A DNA stretch of 62,583 bases from Vibrio variabilis (GTDB lineage Bacteria; Pseudomonadota; Gammaproteobacteria; Enterobacterales; Vibrionaceae). Below the pieces are notes generated by a model. The model worked only from the letters and a program-made list of their open reading frames with translations, was not told the origin of the DNA and searched no databases. Location: positions 1 through 62,583 of the forward strand of contig NZ_JYJK01000049.1 of assembly GCF_003263785.1 (NCBI RefSeq), read 5' to 3'. Each line of letters begins with the position of its first letter. Position 1 is the first letter of the stretch. Position numbers and translations under genes: made by a program. Positions 1-9,881 of this stretch are shown piece after piece.

Positions 1-52
1 AATCTAACGTGTTGATTTAAGCCATTAAATAGCATAGATTAGATAACAATTT

Positions 53-128
<76 letters not shown>

Positions 129-134
129 TATTCA

Positions 135-170
135 AAGGCTCTGACTTAGGTCGGAGCCTTTTTCGTTTTA
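135..170 (+). terminator. Rho-independent terminator after tRNA-Trp
   Basis: An 11-bp stem (135-145 with 150-160, one T-G pair) with loop TTAG is followed by a T-rich stretch (161-170). It sits 6 bases after the tRNA and ends its transcription. Confidence 0.88.
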
Positions 171-207
171 TCCCTATGTTGTTCAATCTCATCTAGCGAT
201 ACTAGTG

Positions 208-1740
208 TTAAAGAATGTTCTTAGGCACGATGCGATGCAGTTTTACGCCAACTCTTTTAGTTACGCTGACTTCATTATCAGGGTTAAAGTCTTTCGTTAT
301 TCGCCATGCATTTTCAGGTTCCATTTCTACCCTCATCGCTTTTGACACGTGCTCGGTGATCTCTGGTGAGTGGATGATAGCAAAACTCTCCGTGTTTAAA
401 TGAGCGCTGCGTGGATCAAGGTTGTAGGTACCAACAACGGTAATACTATCGTCAATCGTCATGGTTTTTGCGTGGAGACCAAAGATAGGTGTCGTCGGCA
501 GTTTCTTGTACATGTGCTCGGTCATTACCCGCTGCCTAACTTCCGCATCAGGTTTAAACTCATACACCTCGACACCAGTCGCTAGAAGCTGCTTCCGATT
601 TCTCTGATAGCCACTAAACGCAGCTAAGTTGTCATTGGAAGCTAGGCTATTGGTTAGGATCTTTATTGAAACTCCCTTCTCAACTAAACCACTTAGAAAC
701 TCACGATCCTTTTTAGTCGTCACCAGATAGGGTGTTTGTATCAAGATCGACGCTTGAGCGCTCTCTGCAAGATCAATCAGCTTGTCGCGAGTAATGCTAC
801 CCCCACCCAAAAAGGTCTGACGATTGTTCTTTCCGGGCTCGTCTGCGATGTATTCAACATTATCAACAAACAAGAACTTGCCCTCTTGAGACAGTGCCTG
901 AAAGGTCTCCGGTACCTTATCTATCTCAGCTCTTATCTCAGGATGGAAGTGTTTTGGGTTACAGGCATAGGAATGTAATCGCGAAAAATTTGGATTGCTG
1001 CCATAGGGATTGGATTTAAAGAGATCTTCGACAGAGACACTGAGGGAACTGTTCCAGTACTCCTCAAAGGAGGTGTCGATCTCTTTGACAGCTTTGCCTG
1101 CGAGGAACACATCTCTATCTCGGAAGTTATATTCGTGATCGAAGCCGAAGTACTCATCAGCAATATTTCTTCCACCAGTAATGGCAACTTGGTCATCGAC
1201 TAAAAAGACCTTGTTGTGCATTCGCTGATTGATACCGTGGAAATCAGTTAGGACTGTCGTCATCTTCTGCACGATGTTTTTGCCAATGTTAGCGTTAGGG
1301 TTGTATATCTTTATCTCAAAGTTGTCATGAGCGGCCAACATGAGCAGTTCATCCCCTTTAGCGTCGAGCATGATGTCATCTACCAATACTCGAACCTTAA
1401 CGCCACGTTCAGCGGCTCTGACAAGGTAGTCAGTGGCAATGAGACCTACGTTGTCGACTGAGAAGATAAAGTACTGCACATCGATAGATGTTTCTGCTCG
1501 CTCGGTCAACCAAGCTCGCGACATCATCGCTTCTGCTCCTTGCTCTAGGACATAAACACCTGTGCTGCTGCTCATTTGAGTCTCGAAAGGCTGAGTATAG
1601 TGAGAGAGTGGCTGGCGCTCTTTGTTAGTAAGTTCTGCGCAATAGTCCTTCTCAGATAAGGGCACACTGTCTGTTGCAGACGCACAACCTATTAGAACAA
1701 GAGACGCACAAGCGAGAGCAGTTTTTTTAAATGTGAGCAT
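208..1740 (-). CDS. phospholipase D family lipoprotein, cardiolipin synthase C-like
   Basis: A 510-aa protein with an N-terminal lipoprotein signal (residues 1-18, lipobox LIGC, Cys19), so it is expected to be lipid-anchored in the envelope. It carries two phospholipase D HxKxxxxD motifs: one near residues 175-182 (MHNKVFLVDD) and one in the C-terminal third (LHAKTMTIDD), each followed by the usual glycine/asparagine segment (GGRNIADE; GTYNLD). Paired HKD motifs form one active site that transfers phosphatidyl groups; the closest known type is ClsC/YmdC, which makes cardiolipin from phosphatidylglycerol and phosphatidylethanolamine. It stands alone, convergent with tRNA-Trp. The lipobox is unusual for a cardiolipin synthase and leaves a secreted phospholipase or nuclease role open. 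Confidence 0.85.
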   Translation of the reverse strand: MLTFKKTALACASLVLIGCASATDSVPLSEKDYCAELTNKERQPLSHYTQPFETQMSSSTGVYVLEQGAEAMMSRAWLTERAETSIDVQYFIFSVDNVGLIATDYLVRAAERGVKVRVLVDDIMLDAKGDELLMLAAHDNFEIKIYNPNANIGKNIVQKMTTVLTDFHGINQRMHNKVFLVDDQVAITGGRNIADEYFGFDHEYNFRDRDVFLAGKAVKEIDTSFEEYWNSSLSVSVEDLFKSNPYGSNPNFSRLHSYACNPKHFHPEIRAEIDKVPETFQALSQEGKFLFVDNVEYIADEPGKNNRQTFLGGGSITRDKLIDLAESAQASILIQTPYLVTTKKDREFLSGLVEKGVSIKILTNSLASNDNLAAFSGYQRNRKQLLATGVEVYEFKPDAEVRQRVMTEHMYKKLPTTPIFGLHAKTMTIDDSITVVGTYNLDPRSAHLNTESFAIIHSPEITEHVSKAMRVEMEPENAWRITKDFNPDNEVSVTKRVGVKLHRIVPKNIL

Positions 1741-1833
1741 ATAACAATGAGCCTATTGAGCTGAAAATCCATCGTATAGTATCGATAACCAGGGTAATAA
1801 AGTATCCCAACTGTGTCATGCTATGGAGCCTTA

Positions 1834-2724
1834 TCAAGGCTGGATATAGATCTTCTCAGCGACTTTCCAAAAAGCGGAGAGTAGTGGGTTATCGAGATTC
1901 GAACGTTTACACACCACCCCTAGCTTAAATGGCTTGATGGGTTCTAGTTTCAGACGCTGGATTTTGTCTCTAACCGGACTGTTGACGATAACGACCTCTG
2001 GTGCAATACCCACACCACACCCTAGTGCCACCATACTAACAATGGCTTCATGACCTGATACCTGTGCATAGATGTTGGGCTTAATGCGCATCTTTTTAAA
2101 CCAGAGATTGGCTCTTTCGCGAGCAGTCCCCGCTTCTGGGACGATAAACGGGATCTTACTCCAATCTGGCATACCATCGGCAAGTTCAGAACCAAAACTG
2201 CTGACGCCTGCAGGCGCGATAACGGATAGCGGTATCTCACTAATGGTCTCAAACTCCAGTCGTGCAGGAAGCAATTCGGGCAAAGCAGAGATAGCAATGT
2301 CGGTCTCATCGTTCATGACCTTGTCTATTGCTTGCGCGGGATCGCCTGTTGAGAGCTCAAACTCGATATAGGGATAGAGCAGCCTAAACTCTGCCAATAG
2401 TTCGGGCAGATGGCTGTAGCTTGCGGTGACCGAACAAAACAGTCGTAACTTGCCGCGAAGCTCCTGCTCACCATGTTGACTATCTGATTGAAACTGTTGC
2501 CACTCACTCACGATGTTAACGGCGATAGGCAATAATTTCTTTCCCGCCGGCGTCAGTTCTACTGAGCGGTTATCACGCAAGAACAGACTTTGATGGGTGT
2601 CTTGCTCTAGCTTTTGAATCTGACGACTTAGTGCTGATGCACTGACATGCATCGCGGTCGCGGTTTTACTGAAGCTTTTACTCTCACAAAGATGGATAAA
2701 AGCTTGAAGGCTTTTAATATTCAT
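1834..2724 (-). CDS. ilvY: LysR-family regulator IlvY
   Basis: A 296-aa LysR-type regulator with an N-terminal winged helix-turn-helix (residues about 1-60, SFSKTATAMHVSASALSRQI) and a C-terminal ligand-binding domain. The start is set at MNIKSL (2724) because the upstream in-frame extension to 2790 has no homology-like character and would cover the operator. It is divergent from ilvC, the standard arrangement for IlvY, which activates ilvC when the substrates acetolactate or acetohydroxybutyrate bind and represses its own gene. Assignment rests on both the family and this pairing. Confidence 0.9.
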   Translation of the reverse strand: MNIKSLQAFIHLCESKSFSKTATAMHVSASALSRQIQKLEQDTHQSLFLRDNRSVELTPAGKKLLPIAVNIVSEWQQFQSDSQHGEQELRGKLRLFCSVTASYSHLPELLAEFRLLYPYIEFELSTGDPAQAIDKVMNDETDIAISALPELLPARLEFETISEIPLSVIAPAGVSSFGSELADGMPDWSKIPFIVPEAGTARERANLWFKKMRIKPNIYAQVSGHEAIVSMVALGCGVGIAPEVVIVNSPVRDKIQRLKLEPIKPFKLGVVCKRSNLDNPLLSAFWKVAEKIYIQP

Positions 2725-2744
2725 AACATTAAAGATATCGGTAG

Positions 2745-2759
2745 TTGCATTAATTGCAA
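2745..2759. promoter_or_regulatory. probable IlvY operator (LysR box) between ilvY and ilvC
   Basis: TTGCATTAATTGCAA has arms TTGCA/TGCAA around a 5-bp centre, a T-N11-A LysR-type site. It lies 20 bases upstream of the ilvY start in the divergent region, where IlvY is known to bind in E. coli. Binding itself is inferred. Confidence 0.6.
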
Positions 2760-2870
2760 TGACAAATTGTGAATATATCACTTTAAGCAATTTAGTCTCT
2801 TGTTTTAGTATGAAGTCATTCGATGATAAGCATCGACACTACGGACAGAATTCAACAGGAGAGCCCGACT

Positions 2871-4355
2871 ATGGCTAACTATTTCAATACTCTTAACTTG
2901 CGTGAGCAATTAGACCAACTAGGTCGTTGTCGTTTTATGGATCGCTCTGAATTTGCTTCAGAAGCGGATTACCTAAAAGGTAAGAAAGTAGTCATTGTTG
3001 GTTGTGGTGCTCAAGGCCTTAACCAAGGCTTGAACATGCGTGATTCTGGTCTAGACGTGTCGTACGCACTTCGTCAGGCAGCTATCGATGAGCAGCGTCA
3101 ATCGTTCAAAAACGCGAAAGACAACGGCTTCGTTGTTGGTAGCTACGAAGACCTAATCCCTCAAGCTGACCTAGTGGTTAACCTAACTCCAGACAAGCAG
3201 CACACTAACGTGGTTGAGACGGTAATGCCGCTAATGAAAGAAGGCGCATCTCTAGGTTACTCTCACGGCTTCAACATCGTTGAAGAAGGTATGCAAATCC
3301 GTAAAGACCTAACGGTTGTCATGGTTGCACCTAAGTGTCCAGGTACTGAGGTTCGTGAAGAATACAAGCGTGGCTTTGGTGTTCCGACTCTTATCGCTGT
3401 TCACCCAGAGAACGATCCTCAAGGTGATGGTCTTGAAATCGCGAAAGCATGGGCAGCAGCAACAGGCGGCCACCGTGCAGGTGTTCTAGAGTCTTCATTC
3501 GTTGCTGAAGTTAAATCTGACCTAATGGGTGAGCAAACTATCCTATGTGGCATGCTGCAAGCAGGTTCAATCGTATGTTACGAGAAGATGATTGCTGACG
3601 GCATCGACCCAAGCTACGCAGGTAAACTACTTCAGTTCGGTTGGGAAACCATCACTGAAGCACTGAAATTCGGTGGCATCACGCACATGATGGATCGTCT
3701 ATCTAACCCTGCGAAAGTGAAAGCGTTTGACCTGTCTGAAGAGCTAAAAGACCTAATGCGTCCGCTTTACAACAAGCACATGGATGACATCATCCAAGGC
3801 GAATTCTCTAGCACTATGATGGCTGACTGGGCAAATGACGACGTGAACCTTCTAGGTTGGCGTGCAGAGACAGCTGAAACAGCATTCGAAAACTACCCTG
3901 CATCAGATGTAGAAATTTCTGAGCAAGAGTACTTCGACAACGGCATCCTAATGGTGGCTATGGTTCGTGCGGGCGTTGAGCTAGCATTCGAAGCAATGAC
4001 AGCATCAGGCATCATCGATGAGTCTGCATACTACGAGTCGTTGCACGAGCTACCACTGATTGCAAACACGATTGCACGTAAGCGTCTATACGAAATGAAC
4101 GTAGTTATCTCTGACACAGCAGAGTACGGTAACTACCTATTCGCGAACGTAGCAACACCACTTCTTCGCGAGAAGTTCATGCCATCAGTAGGTACTGACG
4201 TAATCGGTAAAGGTCTAGGTGAGACATCTAACCAAGTAGATAACGGCAAGCTGATCGAAGTAAACAGCGTTATTCGTAACCACCCAGTTGAGTATATCGG
4301 TGAAGAGCTACGTGGCTACATGACAGACATGAAACGCATCGCTGTAGGCGGCTAA
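2871..4355 (+). CDS. ilvC: ketol-acid reductoisomerase (class II, long form)
   Basis: This 494-aa enzyme performs the NADPH-dependent isomerisation and reduction of acetolactate and acetohydroxybutyrate in valine, leucine and isoleucine synthesis. The start at [10 protein letters not shown] is preceded by AGGAG (2857-2861), 9 bases upstream; the longer frame from 2823 is rejected. Visible motifs: the Rossmann nucleotide-binding segment [10 protein letters not shown] (about residue 38) and the metal-binding segment [11 protein letters not shown]. The length matches the long enterobacterial/vibrio class with a duplicated C-terminal domain. It is expressed under IlvY control from the divergent region and followed by its own terminator. 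The frame is intact. Confidence 0.98.
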   Translation: MANYFNTLNLREQLDQLGRCRFMDRSEFASEADYLKGKKVVIVGCGAQGLNQGLNMRDSGLDVSYALRQAAIDEQRQSFKNAKDNGFVVGSYEDLIPQADLVVNLTPDKQHTNVVETVMPLMKEGASLGYSHGFNIVEEGMQIRKDLTVVMVAPKCPGTEVREEYKRGFGVPTLIAVHPENDPQGDGLEIAKAWAAATGGHRAGVLESSFVAEVKSDLMGEQTILCGMLQAGSIVCYEKMIADGIDPSYAGKLLQFGWETITEALKFGGITHMMDRLSNPAKVKAFDLSEELKDLMRPLYNKHMDDIIQGEFSSTMMADWANDDVNLLGWRAETAETAFENYPASDVEISEQEYFDNGILMVAMVRAGVELAFEAMTASGIIDESAYYESLHELPLIANTIARKRLYEMNVVISDTAEYGNYLFANVATPLLREKFMPSVGTDVIGKGLGETSNQVDNGKLIEVNSVIRNHPVEYIGEELRGYMTDMKRIAVGG

Positions 4356-4396
4356 GCCGACCAAGAATTAGATAAAAAAGTAAACACAACATAGTA

Positions 4397-4430
4397 AAAG
4401 GGGCTACCAATCGGTAGCCCCTTTCTTTTG
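4397..4430 (+). terminator. ilvC terminator
   Basis: A 12-bp perfect stem (4397-4408 with 4413-4424, loop AATC) is followed by a T-rich tail. It is placed 41 bases after the ilvC stop. Confidence 0.92.
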
Positions 4431-4475
4431 TCTGTGTCATTCGAGCCTAATGCTCGGAATGCAGCGAACAAGTGA

Positions 4476-4727
4476 TTACTTGTCAGCTAGCTTTTGTTCT
4501 AGCTCTGCAAGCTTTTGCTCCATTTCAGTTAGCTTTTGGCGAGTACGAAGCAGTACTTGAGTCTGCACGTCAAACTCTTCACGGCTAACCACATCAAGCT
4601 TATTCAATTGGCCTTGAATCACTTGACGTACTTTCTGATCAACATCCGCACCAAGCTCTTTCACGGGTTGTGGCATAGAGTCGTGAATCTGCTTAGCAAT
4701 CTGTTCAAGTTTCTTTGGGTCAAACAT
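4476..4727 (-). CDS. ubiK: UbiK-type ubiquinone biosynthesis accessory factor (YqiC family)
   Basis: An 83-aa protein starting [13 protein letters not shown]. The start at 4727 has AAGGAGTT about 10 bases upstream, so the longer frame to 4778 is rejected. The protein is almost all helix with a heptad-like C-terminal coiled coil ([20 protein letters not shown]), as in BMFP-domain proteins. UbiK binds UbiJ and helps the Ubi enzyme complex under aerobic conditions. The gene is alone between ilvC and the efflux operon, with a terminator on each side. Assignment is by family likeness and size. Confidence 0.85.
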   Translation of the reverse strand: MFDPKKLEQIAKQIHDSMPQPVKELGADVDQKVRQVIQGQLNKLDVVSREEFDVQTQVLLRTRQKLTEMEQKLAELEQKLADK

Positions 4728-4798
4728 GTCTGGTAACTCCTTAAGTAATCCCACTATTCTATGTAATCCACCGGGCAATGTCGTTATTTAGCGTAATA

Positions 4799-4823
4799 AA
4801 AAAGGCCACAATGTGGCCTTTTT
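4799..4823 (-). terminator. terminator between ubiK and vexB
   Basis: An 11-bp stem (4799-4809 with 4813-4823) has A and T runs on both flanks, so it can act on either strand. It lies just after the vexB stop (4871) in the direction of transcription. Confidence 0.85.
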
Positions 4824-4870
4824 CTAAGTAACGCTGTTTTTAACTAACAACGTAGAATCACATTAACTGT

Positions 4871-7800
4871 TTATACGCGATTCTCTTTGCATGCAGCTGA
4901 AGCTTCGTCAACTCGAGCAATTTTCTCTAAGTCTTTGTCTTCAACAAATACAGGTAGTGGCTTATGACGCTCTGCCAAGTAGGTGTAGATAACTGGCAGT
5001 ACAAATAGCGTAAACAGTGTACCAATCGCAAGACCAGCAACGATTACGATACCGATACTAAAACGCTGAGCTGCACCCGCACCTGATGCGTACATCAGTG
5101 GGATAAGACCTGCGATCATCGCCGCCGTGGTCATTAGGATTGGGCGAAGACGTACTTTCGCCGCTTCCATGACGGCTTCCATCTTGCTCTTCTTATGCAG
5201 AAGCTGCTCTTCTTTCGCTACCTCACAGATAAGAATACCGTGCTTGGTAATGAGACCAACTAGGGTAATCAAACCAACCTGCGAGTAGATGTTCATGGTC
5301 GCTGCGCCCCAAGCCAGAGCAATCAAGCACCACAAATCGCTAGTGGTACCGAGACCATGATAACGAATGGGTCTTTAATCGACTCGAACTGAATAGCCAG
5401 TACCAAGAAGATGATTGCCAGGGCTAGACCAAACGTTGCGTACAGTGCGCTACCTTCAGTTACGTACTGACGTGCTTCACCCATGTAGTCATGGTTGTAG
5501 CCGCTTGGCAGTTTTGCTTTCTGCAATCGATTCAAACCATGCAATCGCGTCACCCATTGCCACGCCCGGTGACGGTACCGCACCCACCGTTGCTGAGTTC
5601 AGCTGGTTGAAGTGAGGCAGTGAGCGAGGCTCTGCAACCACATCGATACTGATAAGGCTACCTAGTGGGATAGCTTGACCGTCGTCGGAACGCACGAAGT
5701 ACATGTTCATCGACTCTGGATTTAGACGATACTTACGCTCAACCTGAGGAATCACCTCATAAGAACGACCGTTTAGGTCGATACGGTTCACGTAGCCATC
5801 GGCCATCATTGCACTCAGCGTAATACCGATATCTTGCATGGTCACGCCGTAGGCGCCAGCCATGTCCTTGTCGATATTGATTTTCATCGTGGCGGAGTCG
5901 TAGTTCAAATCCAGTGTTGAGTAAACAAACTGTGGGTTTTGTTGTACTTCACCCCAGATGTCAGTCGCGATAGTAAATAGGCTCTCAAAGCTGTTTGGTG
6001 TCGTGATAACAAACTGAATAGGCAGACCTGAACCTGCACCAGGAAGTTCTGGCATCTGGAACGCAGTCACAGCCATGCCCGGTACTTCAGCGACGAGAGC
6101 ACCTACACGGTTCGCCACTTCAGCTTGGCTAGCTTCACGTTGACTCCATGGAACCATTGACGCAATACCAAACGCTTGGTTTGAGTTAGGTACACCAGTA
6201 AATACCTGTGCAAATGCCACTTCAGGCTGGTCGCTCAGAATTTTGTTCACATCGTTCATGGTGTTTTGTAGATAGTCTAGATTCGCATTCGACGGACCCG
6301 TACCCATCAACATCACAACACCTTTATCTTCTGACGGTGCCAGTTCACTTGGAATGAACTTGAACAGCATCGGAAGTGACGCGAACACGATAACCGCAAA
6401 GCCGATAATAACCGGACGGTGCTGCATAACTGCCGTTAGCATTTTCTCGTAGCGAGCGGTCATGCGATCAAGTACATGATGCACTTTCTGCTCGAAACGG
6501 TTAGGTGTCTCGTTCGCTTTAAGTAGCTTGGAACACATCATTGGCGATAACGTCAATGCGATGATACCGGAGACAAATACCGAACCGGCGAGCGTCAGAG
6601 CAAACTCTTTAAACAGCGAGCCGGTGATACCACCCATCAAGGCAATCGGCGCATATACCGCACCTAGGGTTAGTGTCATCGCGATAACCGGTACCGCAAT
6701 CTCACGAGTACCAATGATAGCGGCACGGAACGGAGACTCACCCAGTTTGATGTGACGGTCGACGTTCTCAAGTACAACGATCGCATCATCTACTACTAGA
6801 CCGATGGCCAGTACCATCGCCAGCAGCGTCATCAGGTTCCATGAGAAGCCAATCGCCTGCATCACCATAGCAACACCAATTAGGGAGAGCGGGATAGTGA
6901 CGATAGGGATCAGAACTGCACGGAATGAACCTAAGAACAGAGTGATAACCACAAGTACGATTAATGCCGCTTCAAGGATGGTTTTGATAACCTCTTGAAT
7001 CGATTCATTGATCGCAACCGTTGAGTCATACATCACGTTCATTTTGATGTTACTTGGTAGGTTCTTCTCAAGCTGAGGAAGAAGTTCAAGCACATCGGCT
7101 GCAATGTTGATCGGGTTAGCACTCGGTGCGGCGTTGATCGCTGCTACTACGGCTTCTTGGCCGTTAGCACTTGCACGGTATACATCGTGACTCTTCTCAA
7201 GCGTCACTTTCGCGATGTCACCTAAGCGAATTACTTGGCCGTCACTTGAACTCACAACAAGGTTCTTCAGTTCGTCGGTGTTCGATACCTGAGTATCGGC
7301 ACTGCCGTTATACAGAACGAATTCACCCGTTGCTTGACCGGTTGCAGACTGATAGTTGTTGGCATTCAGAACGTTCATCACGTCTGCTGCGGTCATTTTC
7401 AGCGCGGCCATCTTAAGTGGATCTAGCCAAACGCGCAGTGCGTATTTCATACCGCCGTACATATCCACTTTAGATACGCCATTAACGGTAAATAGCTGCG
7501 GATTGATTACACGCTCTAGATAGTCGGTGATCTGGCTCGATGCTAACTCATCACTAGTAAAGCCGATATAAAGTACCGCGGTTGTCGAACCTGTCGACAT
7601 GGTTACCGTTGGGTCTTCGGCTTCTTTAGGAAGCTGAGAGCGAACCGAGTTGGTCTTAGCCAAAATATCTGACAATGCCGCATTCGGGTCGGTGTTCAGC
7701 TTCATGTTGACTGTGATGGTTGACTTACCGAGCACAGATTGTGACGTCATGTAGTCAATGTTGTCGGCTTGGGCAACGGCTTGCTCTAAAGGCTGAGTAA

Positions 7801-7986
7801 TAAAGCCTGAATCAAGTCGGCACTTGCACCGTAGTAGCTGGTTGTCACGGTGACAACCGTATTCGTCATTTCTGGGTATTCACGTACCTGCATCTTGAAT
7901 ACTGCTTGTAAGCCAAGCAAGGCAATCAAGAAGCTGATCGATACCGCAAGAACAGGACGTTTTATGAAAATATCAGTAAAACGCAT
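4871..7986 (-). CDS. vexB: RND multidrug efflux pump inner-membrane subunit, VexB-type (three frameshifts)
   Basis: The gene starts MRFTDIFIKRPVLAVSISFL and, after three one-base repairs, encodes about 1038 aa, the usual RND length. RND pumps are proton-driven trimers with 12 membrane helices and two periplasmic loops. The helix-4 motif with paired aspartates, GLVVDDAIVVLENVDRH, is visible. Breaks: near 7806 (one base missing, ADLIQ joins GFITQPLEQAV), 5512-5515 (one A too many in an A run, SIAESK joins LPSGYNHDY), and near 5325 (one T missing, AICGA joins LIALAWGAATM). The C-terminal end is hydrophobic, then charged. It follows vexA by 11 bases in a vexR-vexA-vexB operon. By position and family it is VexB of VexRAB, a bile and detergent efflux system in V. 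cholerae; substrate range here is inferred. Confidence 0.88.
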
Positions 7987-7997
7987 TTTGCCTCCAA

Positions 7998-9103
7998 TTA
8001 CAGCATCGGTGTCTCAGCTGGTGGTACGGTTGCATCGCTCTCCACCACTTTGACTTTCACGTCGTTACTTAGACGTACCTGACCAGAGGTAACAATGATG
8101 TCATCTGGGCTTACGCCTTCTAGAATGTGGGCGATATCGCCAGTGCGCTCACCAACTTTAACGACTTGCTGCTTGACGCGCTTCTCGCCATCAACATCCG
8201 TCAAGACATACACGTTGTCGCCGTATAGCGTAAACGTGATTGCGGTTTGCGGCAGCGTTACTTGGTTTTCTAGCTTAGGCAGAATGATGTTCGCACGGGC
8301 GAACATGCCGCTACGCAGTTTGCCATCGTTGTTTGGAATATCCGCTTGAACTTGGATCAGCCACTTTGGATGCTAACCGCAGGTTCAATAGCAGAGATAG
8401 AGCCTTTAAACGGTTGGTTTGGATACGCATCAACAAAGATGTCGACATCCTGACCAATCGAAATGCGCGAGAAATCGGTTTGAGGAACCGTGAAGCGCAG
8501 CTTCATTAGGCTAGTGTCTTCAAGGCGCACGATGTCATCACTTGGTTGTAGATATTGACCAAGGAATACGTTACGGATACCAACGACACCAGAGAATGGT
8601 GCTTTGATTTCACGACGGTCGATCTGTGCTTTTAGGCTCTCGATGTCAGCCGATAGAGAGAAGTAGCTTGCTTCTGCATCATCGTATGCTTCGCGCGAGA
8701 TAGAGCCTTTCTTGTAAAGACCTTGGTAGCGTTCATATTTCGCTTTCGCTGCAGGCAGACGTGCTTGCGAACTCTTGAGGTTGGCTTTTTCTACGTCTGA
8801 ATCCAGAGAGACAAGTAGCTGATCTTTTTCAACCATAGAGCCCGATGCAAACGAGATGTTGCTGATCACGCCGCTGGTTTCTGAAGTCAGTGTTACACCT
8901 TGGTTAGGTTCTACGAAACCGATGGCTTCGATAACCGGTACCCAATCCACAGGTTTAACGGTGGTCACGGTGACTGGAAACTCAGGCTCCGGGCGGTTAG
9001 CTAAATACTCAGCAATTTTCTGTTGCTTGAACAGGTTGAAACCTATCACACTGCCGAACAGCAGTATTGCGATAAGTAGCATGAAAAATGTCCACTTTTT
9101 CAT
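7998..9103 (-). CDS. vexA: RND efflux periplasmic adaptor (membrane fusion protein), VexA-type (one frameshift)
   Basis: About 368 aa after repair. An N-terminal membrane anchor or signal (WTFFMLLIAILLFGSVIGF) is followed by a lipoyl/barrel-sandwich segment (VEPNQGVTLTSETSGVI) and a helical hairpin rich in Lys/Glu/Ala. The beta-barrel part contains the break. The frame stops after EPAVSIQSG and resumes as LIQVQADIPNN in the next frame; one base missing at 8360 (expected GG on the plus strand) accounts for it. The adaptor bridges the VexB pump and an outer-membrane TolC-like channel; no channel gene is present here. It lies 18 bases downstream of vexR and 11 bases before vexB. Confidence 0.87.
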
Positions 9104-9121
9104 TCTAACGAGAACTCCACA

Positions 9122-9703
9122 TTAGTGTTTTATAATTGCATCCCAACTTGCTTCAATCGCTGCTTCCAGCGATGCATCATCAAGTTGATACAGACCCAGA
9201 GCATGCTTGCGGGCAAGCGATACGCTTGCTTCTAAGCTTAGTCCAGACAGAATTTCATTATCGAGGTTTTTGAAAACCCCTTGTTTCTTTCCCTCTGTGA
9301 ATAGGTTATCCACTTGGGCAAACATTTTTCGTTCCTGTTCCCGAGTTTCATAACTATTTTTTGAAGGAATCGAATCGTATTGGACACGAGTCTTCAACGA
9401 GTCGATATTGGAAGCCGCTACGCGCCATATGTTGAGCCACATGGTGCGATACTGCTCCTTGAGCGGTTTGTCCGCATCCACGCCTTCTTGCACGGCCTCT
9501 GCCATGCGCGAAACAACAAACTGTCGTAGCTCTTCTAAAAGATGGTCTTTATCATCGAAGTATCGATAAATTGTGCCAGCTGCGACTCCTGCCTTATTGG
9601 CGAGCTTTTGCATCGACACGCCCTGTATCCCTACTTCGGCGACCATTTTTTGTGCCGCTTCTAGGATCTGCAGTCGTTTGTCGTTGGTATTGATTGCCAT
9701 CAT
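9122..9703 (-). CDS. vexR: TetR-family repressor of the efflux operon, VexR-type
   Basis: About 193 aa. The N-terminal helix-turn-helix (MQKLANKAGVAAGTIYRYFDDKDHLLEEL) is typical of TetR/AcrR; the remainder is a helical ligand-binding and dimer domain. The start is set at 9703 (MMAINTND; 9700 is equally possible) because the frame further upstream runs through an 18-bp perfect palindrome, a likely operator, which should lie outside the coding region. First gene of the vexRAB operon, so autoregulation together with the pump genes is expected. The name rests on position and family. Confidence 0.85.
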   Translation of the reverse strand: MMAINTNDKRLQILEAAQKMVAEVGIQGVSMQKLANKAGVAAGTIYRYFDDKDHLLEELRQFVVSRMAEAVQEGVDADKPLKEQYRTMWLNIWRVAASNIDSLKTRVQYDSIPSKNSYETREQERKMFAQVDNLFTEGKKQGVFKNLDNEILSGLSLEASVSLARKHALGLYQLDDASLEAAIEASWDAIIKH

Positions 9704-9721
9704 TAGCCATCCGCTTACTAG

Positions 9722-9739
9722 TGAATGAACGTTCATTCA
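9722..9739. promoter_or_regulatory. perfect 18-bp palindrome, likely VexR operator
   Basis: TGAATGAACGTTCATTCA reads the same on both strands. It ends 19 bases upstream of the vexR start, the place and size expected for a TetR-type operator controlling vexRAB. Confidence 0.75.
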
Positions 9740-9773
9740 TTATAAAACAATCTGGGCATATTTGTGCAACTTA

Positions 9774-9805
9774 TTTTTTAACCTTCTTTTATAAAGGTTA
9801 AAAAA
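9774..9805. repeat. 12-bp inverted repeat between vexR and rep
   Basis: TTTTTTAACCTT (9774-9785) and AAGGTTAAAAAA (9794-9805) are perfect complements around an 8-base spacer. The A/T runs make it terminator-like on both strands, but it sits between two divergent start regions, so it could also be a regulatory site. Its role is not known. Confidence 0.6.
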
Positions 9806-9881
9806 ACCTACGGGACATGGCATTGTCTGCATTCGCAGTCTATTATGTGCGCGTTACAAAACTTCACTAGTGAGCACTTCA

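Noticed and set aside
933..1196. Minus-strand open frame of 87 aa inside the phospholipase gene
   Set aside because: It is a shadow frame of the 208-1740 gene with no ribosome-binding site or homology-like pattern.
4871..7986. Programmed ribosomal frameshifting or four separate efflux genes
   Set aside because: The pieces are contiguous parts of one RND pump and the breaks lack slippery sequence and structure; the same one-base losses occur in 18 other genes, so sequence error is simpler.
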